Source: Malaya genurostris (taxonomy: Eukaryota; Arthropoda; Insecta; Diptera; Culicidae). Taken from it: 64,000 bases of DNA. The position numbers and the translations under genes were made by a program. The stretch is from assembly GCF_030247185.1 (NCBI RefSeq), contig NC_080571.1:70222172-70286171 (forward strand), given 5' to 3'. Within the stretch, counting starts at the first letter, position 1; each line of letters opens with the position of its first letter. Below are positions 1-10,810 of this stretch, piece after piece. The notes under the pieces are model-generated. The model was given only the letters and a program-made list of their open reading frames with translations, searched no databases and was not told where the DNA came from.

Positions 1-48
1 GTGCTTTCACAACTCGCATCATCCCTTCGTCGCTGGAGCACGAACACG

Positions 49-378
49 TCACAAAAGTAATTTCCTGTCCGCGCTGATAGTTTTTCCTGCTGCTGCTGAT
101 TCAGTTGTTTTTTTTCTCTTCTTCATATTGTTCCCGCATATCGTACAGAGGCCAAAGAATAATGGGCGTAGATTGCCGTTGTCATCCTTTCCAGCACTCA
201 ACTGTCCTCCGGTGCAGGGATATCGAGCGAAACTCTCGGCGGTCACTATCAGATACCGAAAGCATCGCAGATGATGAACGTGTTTTTCACTCTTACATTT
301 GAATACAGATAGACATTCCTGGGTGTCATGTTCTTCAATTGTAATCAGCATTCCGTATGATGGTCCTGTCACACCCAT
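49..378 (-). CDS. Unrecognised Cys/His-containing open frame
   Basis: A 109-codon open frame that stays open for about 20 further codons upstream of its first ATG before a stop. I do not recognise the product. It has a cluster of Cys and His residues (KCKSEKHVHHLRC, then RYPC, then LCTICG) that could be a metal-binding fold, and a Lys/Arg-rich C-terminus. No splice sites, poly(A) signal or neighbouring exon can be tied to it. It lies upstream of a TATA promoter that points the other way. It may be a host exon, a piece of a transposon gene or chance. Confidence 0.15.
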   Translation of the reverse strand: MGVTGPSYGMLITIEEHDTQECLSVFKCKSEKHVHHLRCFRYLIVTAESFARYPCTGGQLSAGKDDNGNLRPLFFGLCTICGNNMKKRKKTTESAAAGKTISADRKLLL

Positions 379-720
379 ACCGTTTTGGACACCGACTGAA
401 TGCGTTTGATTTTCCGATAGCGATCCCGTTGCACATGCATTTCATATTGAACATGTCGTCAGGATAACGTCGGGGTGAAAATAGATTCTTCAAGGATGTT
501 GCCTTGTACAAATGTGTTTGATGCTGAATGTGCCACTGGAGAAGTTTGCTTATTTGTTCTCCTTGGTTGAATCAAGTTTTCAAGGTTTTACATTTTACAA
601 GACACATTTTATTTGAATTGAAATTGCGAGCTTGTAAATGTCACATAAACGACATTCGAATTGTTCCATTAGTTTCGTACGAAATCCAGTATTTTATTCG
701 AGAGCAGAAGAACAGGACGA

Positions 721-766
721 ATTTTTTGTCGTGAATACGACTTACTTTACCATGGGGTGCCTTTTC
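721..766 (+). repeat. 46-bp motif also present at the window's right edge
   Basis: The block beginning TTTTTTGTCGTGAATACGAC and running through CTTACTTTAC and ATGGGG to CCTTTTC recurs in the same orientation at 63955-64000 with two mismatches. The second copy is cut by the window end. The GTCGTGAATACGA core also occurs on the other strand near 8063 and, less exactly, near 45340. Confidence 0.75.
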
Positions 767-1039
767 AAAATTAGCCATATGGAAGAATGGGCAGAACTTA
801 ATCGTGAATATCTCGACTTGTATTAATGGTAGCAACATAATTCTTTCACCATTTCATCAAAAATATGATCAGGAATTAAGGATAATATGTTGAACAGTGT
901 GCGATAACCACAAACAACTCAAAAATTAAATTTTCCGAAAATTTGAAAACAACGCGGAAAACTCATTACTTTCGCTTGGGTTTTTCGCGCAAGGACGACG
1001 ATTTTGAGGTAGTCAGGCACACATCTTAAATTGAATGTG

Positions 1040-1076
1040 TATAAAAGGGGAACCGTGGTCGAAAATCAATCATTCG
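1040..1076 (+). promoter_or_regulatory. TATA box with initiator
   Basis: TATAAAAGGGG starts at 1040 and an arthropod-type initiator TCATTCG lies 30 bp downstream at about 1070, which is the canonical spacing. The transcript would run into the Jockey gag remnant. Jockey LINEs normally use internal promoters without a TATA box, so this may be a different promoter fused upstream of a 5'-truncated LINE. The origin is inferred. Confidence 0.5.
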
Positions 1077-1172
1077 TCATCTTACACTCGGATTTCAACA
1101 CACTGATCAGCAAAGGACTACAGGACAACAATCCGTTTATGTACTGAAGGCTACAAAATAACTGTTCCGGCT

Positions 1173-1463
1173 TTGAACCACTACAAAGGAGTGGAATTGT
1201 ACCTGAAGCAAACAAAAGCAGAATACTTCACACACGATATTGACGCCAATAAACCTATGAAGGTTGTACTTCGAGGACTACCCGACATGATGAAAGCCGA
1301 ACTAAAGCAGGCACTGTCGGAGGCTGGACTAAAGCCTTTGATGGTGTTTAAAATGAAGCGACATAACACGGATAAAAAGTATCGAGATCAACTCTACTTG
1401 GTTCATCTGGAGAAGGGCTCCATCACCATGAGTCAACTTAAAACCATAAAATCATTCATTTAG
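1173..1463 (+). pseudogene. Jockey gag (ORF1), first fragment
   Basis: The first 96 codons of surviving gag contain the domain that precedes the zinc knuckles in Jockey gags, recognisable from PMKVVLRGLP and LKQALSEAGL. The frame is also open upstream to about 1140 with no convincing start, so the N-terminus has been lost. It ends at a stop supplied by the inserted hairpin element. Joined in phase across that insertion, it continues into the fragment that starts at 1878. Confidence 0.8.
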
Positions 1464-1865
1464 GGGTTAGCCAAATTTTGTGCTAGGGCACATAACCGTT
1501 TTCATTATTTTTACGTTTCGTCTTTGACTCATCAGTGCAGAGCAGTTCAAATTGAACTGCTTAGTGCTAAACTCGGCAGTTCAATTTGAACCGCTAAGCA
1601 GACGTAAAGTTTCTGCTACTTACAGAACACTCTTTGTTTTGCAACGAAGTGCAATGTCTTTTCTGACGTCGAAATAGTCGAAAACACGTTTTCGTTCGGC
1701 ACGTCAGAACAGACATTGCACTTCGTTGCAAAACAAAAAGTGTTCTGTAAGTAGCAGAAACTTTACGTCTGCTTAGCGGTTCAAATTGAACTGCCGAGTT
1801 TAGCACTAAGCAGTTCAATTTGAACTGCTCTGCACTGATGAGTCAAAGACGAAACGTAAAAATAA
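1457..1865 (+). mobile_element. 409-bp hairpin element, copy 1
   Basis: The insertion is flanked by a 12-bp duplication, CATAAAATCATT, at 1445-1456 and 1866-1877. It starts CATTTAGGGGTTAGCC and ends CGTAAAAATAA. Arms at 1505-1669 and 1701-1865 are 165 bp each with about two mismatches, around a 31-bp loop that holds its own small hairpin (CGAAAAC/GTTTTCG). Only the left end carries the extra ~48 bp before the arm, so this is not a simple inverted-repeat MITE. Copy 2 lies at 44878-45107 with the same two ends. Confidence 0.85.
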
Positions 1866-1877
1866 CATAAAATCATT

Positions 1878-2472
1878 ATTTCATATAATCATCGAATGGC
1901 AAAAGTATAAACCGGTACATCGAGATGTCACACAGTGCACGAACTGTTTGAACTACGGCCATGGAGCGAGGAATTGCCACATGAAAAGTCGGTGCGGGAA
2001 ATGTGCCGATTCACACAATACTAACGATTGCCTACTAGATGACATCGCTGTAAAATGTGTGAACTGTGATGGCGACCATCCGTCTACTAGCAAATCGTGT
2101 CCCAAACGTGCTAAGTTCACAAAAATTCGACAGCAGGCGTCCCGTAAACAGTCAACGAGCAAGAATGTTCCACAGAAGGATGAAATTAATTTCCCACGGC
2201 TCCCACCGAAGAAGGATATTCCAAATTTGCCGCCACTTCCTCGCAGCAATCTAAAAGGTTCAGCCGCTGGATCACAAAAAGAATCTTCCTCAAAAATCCC
2301 TCCTGGGTGGGGCAATAATCAACCACAAGCAAAGGATGACTCTGGTGACTTATTCTCTGCTGAACAACTGATCGTCATTTTTGAAACAATAACAACAAAA
2401 CTACGAAACTGCAGAACGCGGTTGGATCAAATCAACGCCTTAGGCAAATTCATCATCGAATATGCAATATAA
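1878..2472 (+). pseudogene. Jockey gag (ORF1), zinc-knuckle fragment
   Basis: This is the continuation of gag after the hairpin insertion. It contains CCHC-type knuckles (CTNCLNYGHGARNC, then CGKCADSHNTNDC, then CVNCDGDHPSTSKSC) followed by a Pro/Lys/Ser-rich tail. Zinc knuckles in LINE gags bind the element's RNA in the ribonucleoprotein particle. The frame runs from the right-hand target duplication to a stop at 2472 and overlaps the start of ORF2 by about 11 bases, a common layout in Jockey elements. Confidence 0.85.
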
Positions 2473-4018
2473 TGAGTTGGTTATAGTAAATTGGAATCCT
2501 TGCTCACTCAGGAGCAAAACTGCTGGATTGTCCGACTTTCTTCAAGAGAAGAATGCCGATATTGCTATTTTAACAGAAACTCATCTTAAACCTGAAATTT
2601 ATATTTTTATTTCCAATTACAGGGTTCACAGGCTCGACAGGACAACTACCAGAGGAGGGGGAGTTGCCATTGCCATTAAACGATCCATTCAGCACAGGCT
2701 TCTGTCAGCCTTTAAATTGCATTTCATAGAAGCCATCGGAATTGAGATTACAACGACAATGGGACCCATCATCATCATTGCAGCGTACTGCCCCAAACAA
2801 ACCAATCTTCGAGATGGTACGTGTGCATCATTGAAGCGAGATCTGGCTATGCTCACTCGACGACAGAACAAATTCATCATTGCTGGGGAGCTGAACGCAC
2901 GGCATGAGCTGTGGGGAAACAAAAGACAGAATCGAAACGGATTCGTACTTGCCGACGATTACGAAGCTGGACAATACAACATCTTCGCTCCGGATCAACC
3001 AACGCGACTTTACAGATCGGGAGTTCATTCAATTTTGGATATATTCATCAGCAACATCGCCATAGACAGCTCTCCGGTTGTCTTCAACGAGCTTTCTGAC
3101 CACTTTCCAGTAATATTGACGTTGGGATCTTCACCAGAAACAGTGCCTATTCGACCTCGGAGGAACTATTATCGCACCGACTGGGTCCAATTTCAACAAA
3201 TCGCCGACCAACTTATTAATATCGATTTGCCACTAGATTCCCCGATGGAAATCGATGCGGCCCTATCTTCCTTGCAGCATTCAATCACAGTCGCTCGTGA
3301 TAGGACGGTTCCAGTACAACATATGCCGAGTTTCTCTCTTCAAATCGACAGTGTCACCAAGAAACTCATCCGACTTCGAAATATCTACCGGAGGCAGTAT
3401 CAACGAACTGGCATCCTAGATAAGAAGACTTCTTATAACAACTTAACTAGGTTAATCCAGGAAAGAATATCTGAGCTTCGCAACAGGAACTTCCAGCAAA
3501 AGCTTCGAGAAATTCTCTCACATTCAAAGCCCTTCTGGTTCTTAACGAAGGTGCTTAAGAAAAAACCGAAGCCTATTCCTCCTCTGATGTCACCCAAGGA
3601 CGCAGCTGAAGGAATACCTTTAATCACACCAATAGAGAAGGCAAATGCGCTAGGCCAGCAGTTTGTGTGTTCTCACAATTTAGGACTCAACATTGTTAGT
3701 CCACATGAAAGAGCCGTTGCTGATAGCGTAGCTGAGGTTGACCAATCAGACAGCTTGGTTCCAGAGGAAAGTAGAGTCACTGCGAATGAGCTGATGGCTA
3801 TTGTGAAAAAATCCAAAAATATGAAGGCCCCCGGTTTCGATAACACATTCAACATTGAGCTGAAACATTTGAGTATTCGCTCATTTGTCTTCTTAGCTAA
3901 ACTTTTTAACAGGTGCTGGGAGCTTGATTACTTCCCGTCAAAGTAGAAGTTAGCTAAAGTTATCCCAGTTTTGAAACCGGGGAAAGATCCTTTCTTTTCC
4001 AAGAGCTATCAGAATTAT
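2462..4018 (+). pseudogene. Jockey ORF2: endonuclease and start of reverse transcriptase
   Basis: The ATG at 2462 opens 494 codons. Residues 1-225 are an apurinic-type endonuclease with NWNPCSL, LTETHL, AAYCPK and SDHFPV. The usual GD(F/L)N signature reads GELNARH, so a catalytic-site Asp appears replaced by Glu. The RT finger region begins with KAPGFDN. The frame stops at 3946, where a Trp codon seems to have become TAG; RT-like sequence (KLAKVIPVLKPGKDP) continues in the same frame to about 4018. The RT active site is absent. Confidence 0.85.
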
Positions 4019-4054
4019 CAAAAATTATCTTGCAGATAGAGCATTCCAATTGAA

Positions 4055-4294
4055 TACGCAGTCCCTGTTTGGCGGGGTTGTGCACGAACACACAAACTTA
4101 GGCTTCAGCGCATTCAAAGTAAGATCTTAAAGATGATTCTAAATCTACCCCCTTGGACAAGGACTAGTGAAGTACATGAGATGGCCTCCCTGGATATACT
4201 AGAACAAAAATTCGAACAATACTGCACGAAATTTGAAGAGAGGTGCTCAATCTCTGAAATACAAATAATTCAAAATTTGTACGTATTAGGTTAG
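4055..4294 (+). pseudogene. Jockey ORF2 C-terminal fragment
   Basis: The 80 codons from YAVPVWRGCARTHKLRLQRI to QNLYVLG and a stop match the post-RT C-terminal tail of Jockey ORF2. A short RT piece just upstream (IIKNYLADRAFQLN, about 4016-4057) is in another frame. Between these two pieces the palm with its catalytic aspartates is missing, so this is an internal deletion of roughly 200 codons or more. The 3' UTR follows directly. Confidence 0.75.
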
Positions 4295-4608
4295 GGATAG
4301 TTATAAGTAGGTAGATATTTTATTAATAATTAAAATAAATATTATGATTAAACATTAGCATGTAAAACAAGAGTAACTAAAACACCTATTATTAATAACG
4401 AATCGTATGAACAACAAAGATGAAAGGCCAAAGGGTCAAAACACTTGTACTGTAAAATGTTGATGTAATACACAAAAATAAGATTAATAAACAGATATTT
4501 ATGCAAAAAAAATGCGAAAATCGATCATTTTGTCTTGTGCGTTGGATGGAAGCGGACGTCGTGGGAAAGATTTAATCAACCAGCAGCTTCGGAGAGTGCG
4601 CCTACTGC

Positions 4609-4827
4609 GTTGTTAAAACCCTCAAACGCTCAGGTCGCAACTCTCATTTGGACTTCAGTCGTCCGGTGGAGCAGATGGCAATGAAAGCAGACCTTTTGCA
4701 TGGTATAAAGCCTCAAACGCTTAGGTCGTGCTTTCATTTGGACTTCAATCGTCAGGTGGAGCAATCGCTAGTAATAAGAGCAGACCTTTAGCGTTGTACA
4801 AAACCTCAAACGCTCAGGTCGCAGAGC
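4609..4827 (+). repeat. ~92-bp tandem repeat, about 2.4 units
   Basis: CTCAAACGCT(C/T)AGGTCG recurs at 4621, 4712 and 4805, giving periods of 91 and 93 bp. Each full unit also contains TCATTTGGACTTCA, the TCGTC(C/A)GGTGGAGCA block and GCAGACCTTT. No frame stays open through it. It lies just 3' of the Jockey poly(A). The rest of 4513-5058 holds nothing I recognise. Confidence 0.8.
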
Positions 4828-5058
4828 CAGTTTCCCTTTGAAGAAGATCGATTATATCATCCTGTTGGTGGTCGTTTGCATCGAGGCAAAATACAACGGA
4901 AAATGGACAACAATGTGGAACATTATGCAAAATCAGCTCTCCTAATGGCTCTAAATGTTACCTAAAGATTGAAAACTAAAATTATCAGTGTAGTGCAAAT
5001 CTATGATAACTTGATCAGTTTATTGCAATTTTCACAATTTGGCTCTTCTGGGATGCCA

Positions 5059-6213
5059 CACGGAACGACCGAAATTAGCTCTGCGCCTAATTCGTATTAC
5101 TGTTTTTGAATTAGTTGATTCTAACAACAAAATTTCCAAAATAACTATAAAATTAGTTAAAATGTAGAATTTACTGTGCTGAAAAAAACTCTTATTTTTA
5201 GAGAATGTGTTTAGTTGGCGAATATTCTGGACACAAACCAGCAATATTTCAATCCAACACGAAATTCTCACTGACAACTAATTTCGTTATTAAAATCAGA
5301 AACTTTGATTCTATTTATCTATCACCGTCATTACTGAAGGACAGCAGTGTCAAAGCAAAACAATCCATTAAAAAGCTAAAAGGGACAGTCTTGTTGAAAC
5401 TGCTCGCAAATTGCTTAGATGTTTTTCGCATGTGTTACGATATATCCCTATATAATTTTCTAAACCGATATGTAAAAATGACGTAAACTGTTAGTGGAAA
5501 GTGTATTTATTCAGAATTTGTGCGCACTTGAAGCGATTGTGCGTAATAATGTTTTTACGCGGAACAGTGATGTGAATTTCGAATGTTTCACTCTAATTAT
5601 GATGAAGGTTTTTTGTATCTTCAAACCTTCCGAGCTGCGCCGTCCGGTGTACTATTTGTATTCGGTTTTTGTTTTCCGAGTGCTCAAAGTTTTCAGTGAG
5701 AATGAAGAAACAGTGATTTAGAAGAAAAAAAATTCAAAAAGATGTTTACGTTTCGTTTATGTCTTTTTCTCCAACACAACATCGTATTTATACCTGCCAA
5801 TATAGAAAAGACAACCGCGTCTGAATTTTTTTCGGCAGTAGTGTGCCATCTAGTGGCTAGTAGTCATTAAGGTGTTACCGTTTCGGTGACAGGGCGCCAT
5901 ATAGCTGCAGATTGCAGAAGCCAATTCAACCATTCATATTGGTTGAAAACAACATTATATTTCTTTAATTCAACTAAAAAATTGGTTGACTGGATATGAA
6001 GTGTGCCTTAGCTAAGAAATGACAGTACGTTTAATTTGTGAATTCAACTAAAAAAAATAGTCATTTCAACAAATATTTTATTATTATTAAGGGAATGAGA
6101 ATAAAAAATCTAAATCAGCAAAAGTAAGATTTTTTTAGTTGTCTCAAAAAATAACTAACTAAAATCAGCAAATCAACTAAATTTTTCGCGAAAATGCTGA
6201 TTTCGGTCGTTCC
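5059..6213 (+). mobile_element. 1,155-bp inverted-repeat element, tandem unit 1
   Basis: The unit starts CACGGAACGACCGAAATTAG and ends with the inverse, CTGATTTCGGTCGTTCC. The subterminal regions are rich in AACTAA/TTAGTT motifs on both sides, which could be transposase binding sites. Two short open frames (5205-5486, 93 codons; 5494-5721, 75 codons) are repeated in unit 2. I see no transposase motif in them and do not call them genes. No target duplication was found around the pair. Confidence 0.75.
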
Positions 6214-7371
6214 CACGGAACGACCGAAATTAGCTCTGCGCCTAATTCGTATTACTGTTTTTGAATTAGTTGATTCTAACAACAAAATTTCCAAAATAAC
6301 TATAAAATTAGTTAAAATGTAGAATTTACTGTGCTGAAAAAAACTCTTATTTTTAGAGAATGTGTTTAGTTGGCGAATATTCTGGACACAAACCAGCAAT
6401 ATTTCAATCCAACACGAAATTCTCATTGACAACTAATTTCGTTATTAAAATCAGAAACTTTGATTCTATTTATCTATCACCGTCATTACTGAAGGACAGC
6501 AGTGTCAAAGCAAAACAATCCATTAAAAAGCTAAAAGGGACAGTCTTGTTGAAACTGCTCGCAAATTGTTTAGATGTTTTTCGCATGTGTTACGATATAT
6601 CCCTATATAATTTTCTAAACCGATATGTAAAAATGACGTAAACTGTTAGTGGAAAGTGTATTTATTCAGAATTTGTGCGCACTTGAAGCGATTGTGCGTA
6701 ATAATGTTTTTACGCGGAACAGTGATGTGAATTTCGAATGTTTCACTCTAATTATGATGAAGGTTTTTTGTATCTTCAAACCTTCCGAGCTGCGCCGTCC
6801 GGTGTACTATTTGTATTCGGTTTTTGTTTTCCGAGTGCTCAAAGTTTTCAGTGAGAATGAAGAAACAGTGATTTAGAAGAAAAAAAATTCAAAAAGATGT
6901 TTACGTTTCGTTTATGTCTTTTTCTCCAACACAACATCGTATTTATACCTGCCAATATAGAAAAGACAACCGCGTCTGAATTTTTTTCGGCAGTAGTGTG
7001 CCATCTAGTGGCTAGTAGTCATTAAGGTGTTACCGTTTCGGTGACAGGGCGCCATATAGCTGCAGATTGCAGAAGCCAATTCAACCATTCATATTGGTTG
7101 AAAACAACATTATATTTCTTTAATTCAACTAAAAAATTAGTTGACTGGATATGAAGTGTGCCTTAGCTAAGAAATGACAGTACGTTTAATTTGTGAATTC
7201 AACTAAAAAAAATAGTCATTTCAACAAATATTTTATTATTATTAAGGGAATGAGAATAAAAAATCTAAATCAGCAAAAGTAAGATTTTTTTAGTTGTCTC
7301 AAAAAATAACTAACTAAAATCAGCAAATCAACTAAATTTTTCGCGAAAATGCTGATTTCGGTCGTTCCGTG
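6214..7371 (+). mobile_element. 1,155-bp inverted-repeat element, tandem unit 2
   Basis: A second copy in the same orientation, directly abutting unit 1. The junction reads CGGTCGTTCC-CAC-GGAACGACCG, so the two ends share one CAC. I see three substitutions against unit 1 (near 5276/6431, 5413/6568 and 5984/7139), roughly 99.7% identity, so the duplication is recent. The right terminus is CGGTCGTTCCGTG. Confidence 0.8.
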
Positions 7372-9904
7372 CAGAAATTAATCCCGTACAGCATTTTGAT
7401 AGTATCTTTTACTAAAATATTGAAATCCGAAATGAAATAATCGACATCAAAATTCTCTAAGGTGCCATTTTGAACCATAATTTTATACCCAAAGAATTAT
7501 GCTAAATTTTACTTCACTCTACTGTATACGGACCATTTTTCAACCACTTGTAGTTTGTAGTAAATGCATAGCACCGGCTCAGAAGCCATTCATTTCGAAT
7601 TTGGCTGTCGTTGTCATCGTGTTGATTATGGTGCGATCGAGGAATCTCCAAGCGAATTACAAAGCTTTTTACCGCAAGCGGAAGAAGCAGAAGACTAATA
7701 CAGAACACATATCAGTTTCGCATTCACGGACAACAGGTCAGCCTGGAAATAGATGACGGAAGTCAGCGGTATCCATCGGAAGTCAATGGTATCCATCGGA
7801 ATTTGAACTCAACTCGGCACTCTCCATCACGAACGCCTTCATAAAAGGTTCTTTTCAGAACCACCATTATTTTATCATAAGGAACTATACTGGTTATTTC
7901 GTAATATTTGTGTGTCAGATTGTTTATTGTAACTAATCTGCACTGTAGTTTAGGTATATCGTTTCAAATTCTAGTAGTGTAAAAGGGCAAAACTTGCACA
8001 ATTCACACTATCGATCAACTAATTTGTATTCGGAAGTATAATGTAAAAGTGTCAGTTTTATTCGTATTCACGACATCCAGTTATGTCTCTGACATTACAT
8101 ACCTGTACTTTTTTAGTTGACTTATGCGTTCTAAGTCTTCTGCACCGAAACTTTCCTACACTTTTGACAACAGCAATGAATTGAAGGACGAAAGTGCTGT
8201 CTGCAAACCAATTGCTGGGTAGAAATGGGAATTCATCTTTCCCTTAAAATAGTGTGACAACGATAACCAATAATGTTAAACAAAATGTATTTGTTACTTT
8301 TCTGAGAATAGTAAAAATAGCAATCCTTATAAAAATAGAAAATTATCCATCGAATGAATATTGGATCCCATATGAGCAATATCGGAAGGAGGCTTTCGGC
8401 CTAATATCGGTATAATCAAATGTCTTGTAATGAAATGTTCGCTCAAGCTTCAAGCGTGACAACATCCACTGCTTTCGATGTTCAATTTCGTCGTGCTTGG
8501 TTGCGGTATTTTTGGAGCGATTCAATAATAGACTAAACAATCGTCGTATTTCCGTCGATGAAAAACATCCGACAGTGGAGAAACAACAAAACCCTGTGGA
8601 CTAACCGTAACAAACCACTATTGAGGCGTGTTTAAGTCCCATTTCTGCTGGCACCGAAAGTTCAACACAAGTGCAATCCATTTCATGTCCATTTATTTGT
8701 GGCATACGGAAATTCGACACAGAAAAGCTGCTACAGAGTGGCTGCACAGGCCGTTTGTTTGCTAATGGAGGAAAAGTGAAGTTGGATGCGAATGTGGGTT
8801 TTTTGTAGCCTGATTTGAAGGTATTTATGATGGAAATTTTCTTTGGATACAACACTTGTGTTTACCATTCGATTGCCATAAGTTCCATAAATTTTGTTGT
8901 TTTGAATAGATAGTTTTTTTTTTCTAGTGAAGTAAAAGCTATTGAGTAAACAAAAAAGAGCCTAAAGGAATACCAAAGACAATCCGATGAAAAAAGAAGT
9001 CATCAGAACCGTATAATTATTTATCAAAATCTATTAGCGGACTTCTCAAATAGAAATCAGCAACAGTTGGGTGATTCTTGTGTTCTGCCTAGTAGCTAAC
9101 ATAAACTTTCACGATGTGTAGTTACCAGCATCCAGTAAGCAGAAACCTTAAGTGATAAAAGATTGTGTGTGTTCCATTATGGGTTCGAGCATGCTGTCGC
9201 AAACTGGCTTGTAATAACACAGCTGAGGCGAGAGCACGTAATAAATTTCAGGGCGTAAGTTCATTAATGATACGATGCGTGCGATTAGAAAGAGTGTGTA
9301 ACAATGTAAAATCGCAGCTTTCTGCTAGATGACTACCAGTGAGTGTCTAACATGAGCGTGTGTATGAGACACCTAATAACTGTAATAACTGCTCATGCAC
9401 ACATACAAGCGTAGAAATATAGGCAAATCGTAAGAACGTAGTCTCGCTTTAGTTAATTGTGTTGATTATCAAAGTAATATAATAAATTTTGCTCGTTGAA
9501 CTGTACGTAAAATCATCAACTGGAAAATGGAAAATTGTAGTGTATGAAGCTTCCTGTGAATATTAGCAGTAAGCGATGCTCAACATATAGAACATGAACT
9601 GCGCGGAATGAGGAGAAATGATGTCATTATAAGTGTAAGGGATGGTGATATTAATTTCAACCGTGAGCTTCCTATAAGCTGTCGGTGACGAATGTAACGA
9701 TAAATCGATTCCCTTTCAAATGCATAATTATTTATTATTTACATAATAATAGTCCGGGTAATATAATAAATATAAGTATGTTTTATATTATTTTTTTGCA
9801 CATAGCATAAGGCCAAAGCTATAGAAAATTTTTCTGAACAGGTGTTACAGTGCAAAATTATTTAGTTATTCTACTTCAGCTTGACGCATTTTTCCGTCGT
9901 TTTG
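7372..9904. other. No gene recognised; one 20-bp duplication
   Basis: AT-rich sequence with only short open frames and no recognisable domains. A 20-bp unit ending GGTATCCATCGGA is duplicated at 7761-7780 and 7781-7800 with two differences. Around 8059-8107 a block (TTCGTATTCACGACATCCAG, then GTTATGTCTCTGACAT) recurs with a few changes at about 45336-45385. Confidence 0.5.
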
Positions 9905-10097
9905 CCTTATGATCAAAAAAGAACCGGAATTTTCATTTTAAAATTCCCGCGCTTGTCCAATCGGTAAACTTTTATTCTCTCAACGTTGGCAACACTTTTA
10001 TACACATTCTGTCAAATTTTGACGCATATCGTACGATTAGTTTTTGTTTGGCGTCTATACAAAGAAGTTGAAAAATTTTCGTGTGGCGATTTTTATA

Positions 10098-10789
10098 ATG
10101 GATGAAAATTTAGAACAACGTGCGTGCATCGAATTTTGTGTTGCAAATGGATTTAAGTGTTCCGAAACGTTGAAAATGTTAGAAAAAATGTGAATCGTGT
10201 CTAGGAAAAACACAGGCATACGAGTGGTATAAACGCTTCAAAGGTGGTCGTACAAGCTTGGATCATGATGAGATCCCTGGCCGCCCAACAACATCTGTTA
10301 CTACAGAAAACATTGAATCGGCGAAGCAAATCGTGTTGCAAAACCGTTCTGTACCGATTAGAGAGATCGCTGTGTTATTGGGCATCTCTTATGGATCAGC
10401 CGAACACACTTTAGCTGATGTTTTAGGTTTGAAACGCGTCGCTTCTCGTCTGGTGCCAAAAAAGCTGAATTTCATTCAATGCGCCGGCTCACACAGCGTT
10501 GGTTGTGTCGCAGTTTTTGGCCAAAAACTCAACCAATATCATCAACCAAGCACCGTACTCTCCAGATATGGCCCAGTGTGACTTTTACCTCTTCCCCAGA
10601 CTCAAAAGGCCATTGCGGGGAACGCGTTTTGAGACCATAGAGACCATAAAAAAGAATTCGCTTCGTGAACTTAAGGCCATACCTACTGCGGCCTATAAAA
10701 CTTGTATGGAAAATTGGATCAAGCGTTGGCATGCATGTATTTCCGCAGGAGGAGAGTACTTTGAAGGCGATAATAAAGAAATTTATTAG
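10098..10789 (+). pseudogene. mariner transposase relic (copy A)
   Basis: It starts MDENLEQRACIEFCVANGF at 10098 and frameshifts near 10190. The helix-turn-helix region follows (WYKRFKGGRTSL, GRPTTSVTTENIE, REIAVLLGISYGSAEH). After LVPKKLNFIQ a deletion joins directly to NAPAHTALVV, so the first catalytic Asp is missing and the second falls at the junction and is lost. The third lies in YSPDMAQCDFYLF. The frame ends at 10789. It cannot encode an active transposase. The stretch missing here is partly present in the copy at 47935-48478. Confidence 0.85.
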
Positions 10790-10810
10790 AAATTGAAGTT
10801 TTGCGTTTTG

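Larger units (their letters stand above)
1143..4512 (+). mobile_element. Jockey-clade non-LTR retrotransposon, defective
   Basis: In order the element holds the C-terminal half of gag, an overlapping endonuclease-reverse transcriptase ORF2, a 3' UTR and a short poly(A) ending at about 4512, preceded by AATAAA-like motifs. The Jockey assignment rests on the gag layout and the endonuclease start NWNPCSL. The gag N-terminus is missing, so the 5' boundary is only approximate. A hairpin element interrupts gag, an in-frame stop lies early in the RT region, and most of the RT palm has been deleted. The element is dead. Confidence 0.85.

Noticed and set aside
5205..6876. Two pairs of identical small proteins as a gene family
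   Set aside because: They repeat only because the 1,155-bp units are duplicated; no motif or codon pattern supports them as genes.
9180..9235. Possible tRNA or SINE relic (GGGTTCGAGCATGC, then AACTGGCTTGTAA)
   Set aside because: Shares a 13-mer with the SINE head at 29.9 kb, but no cloverleaf or box spacing could be built.
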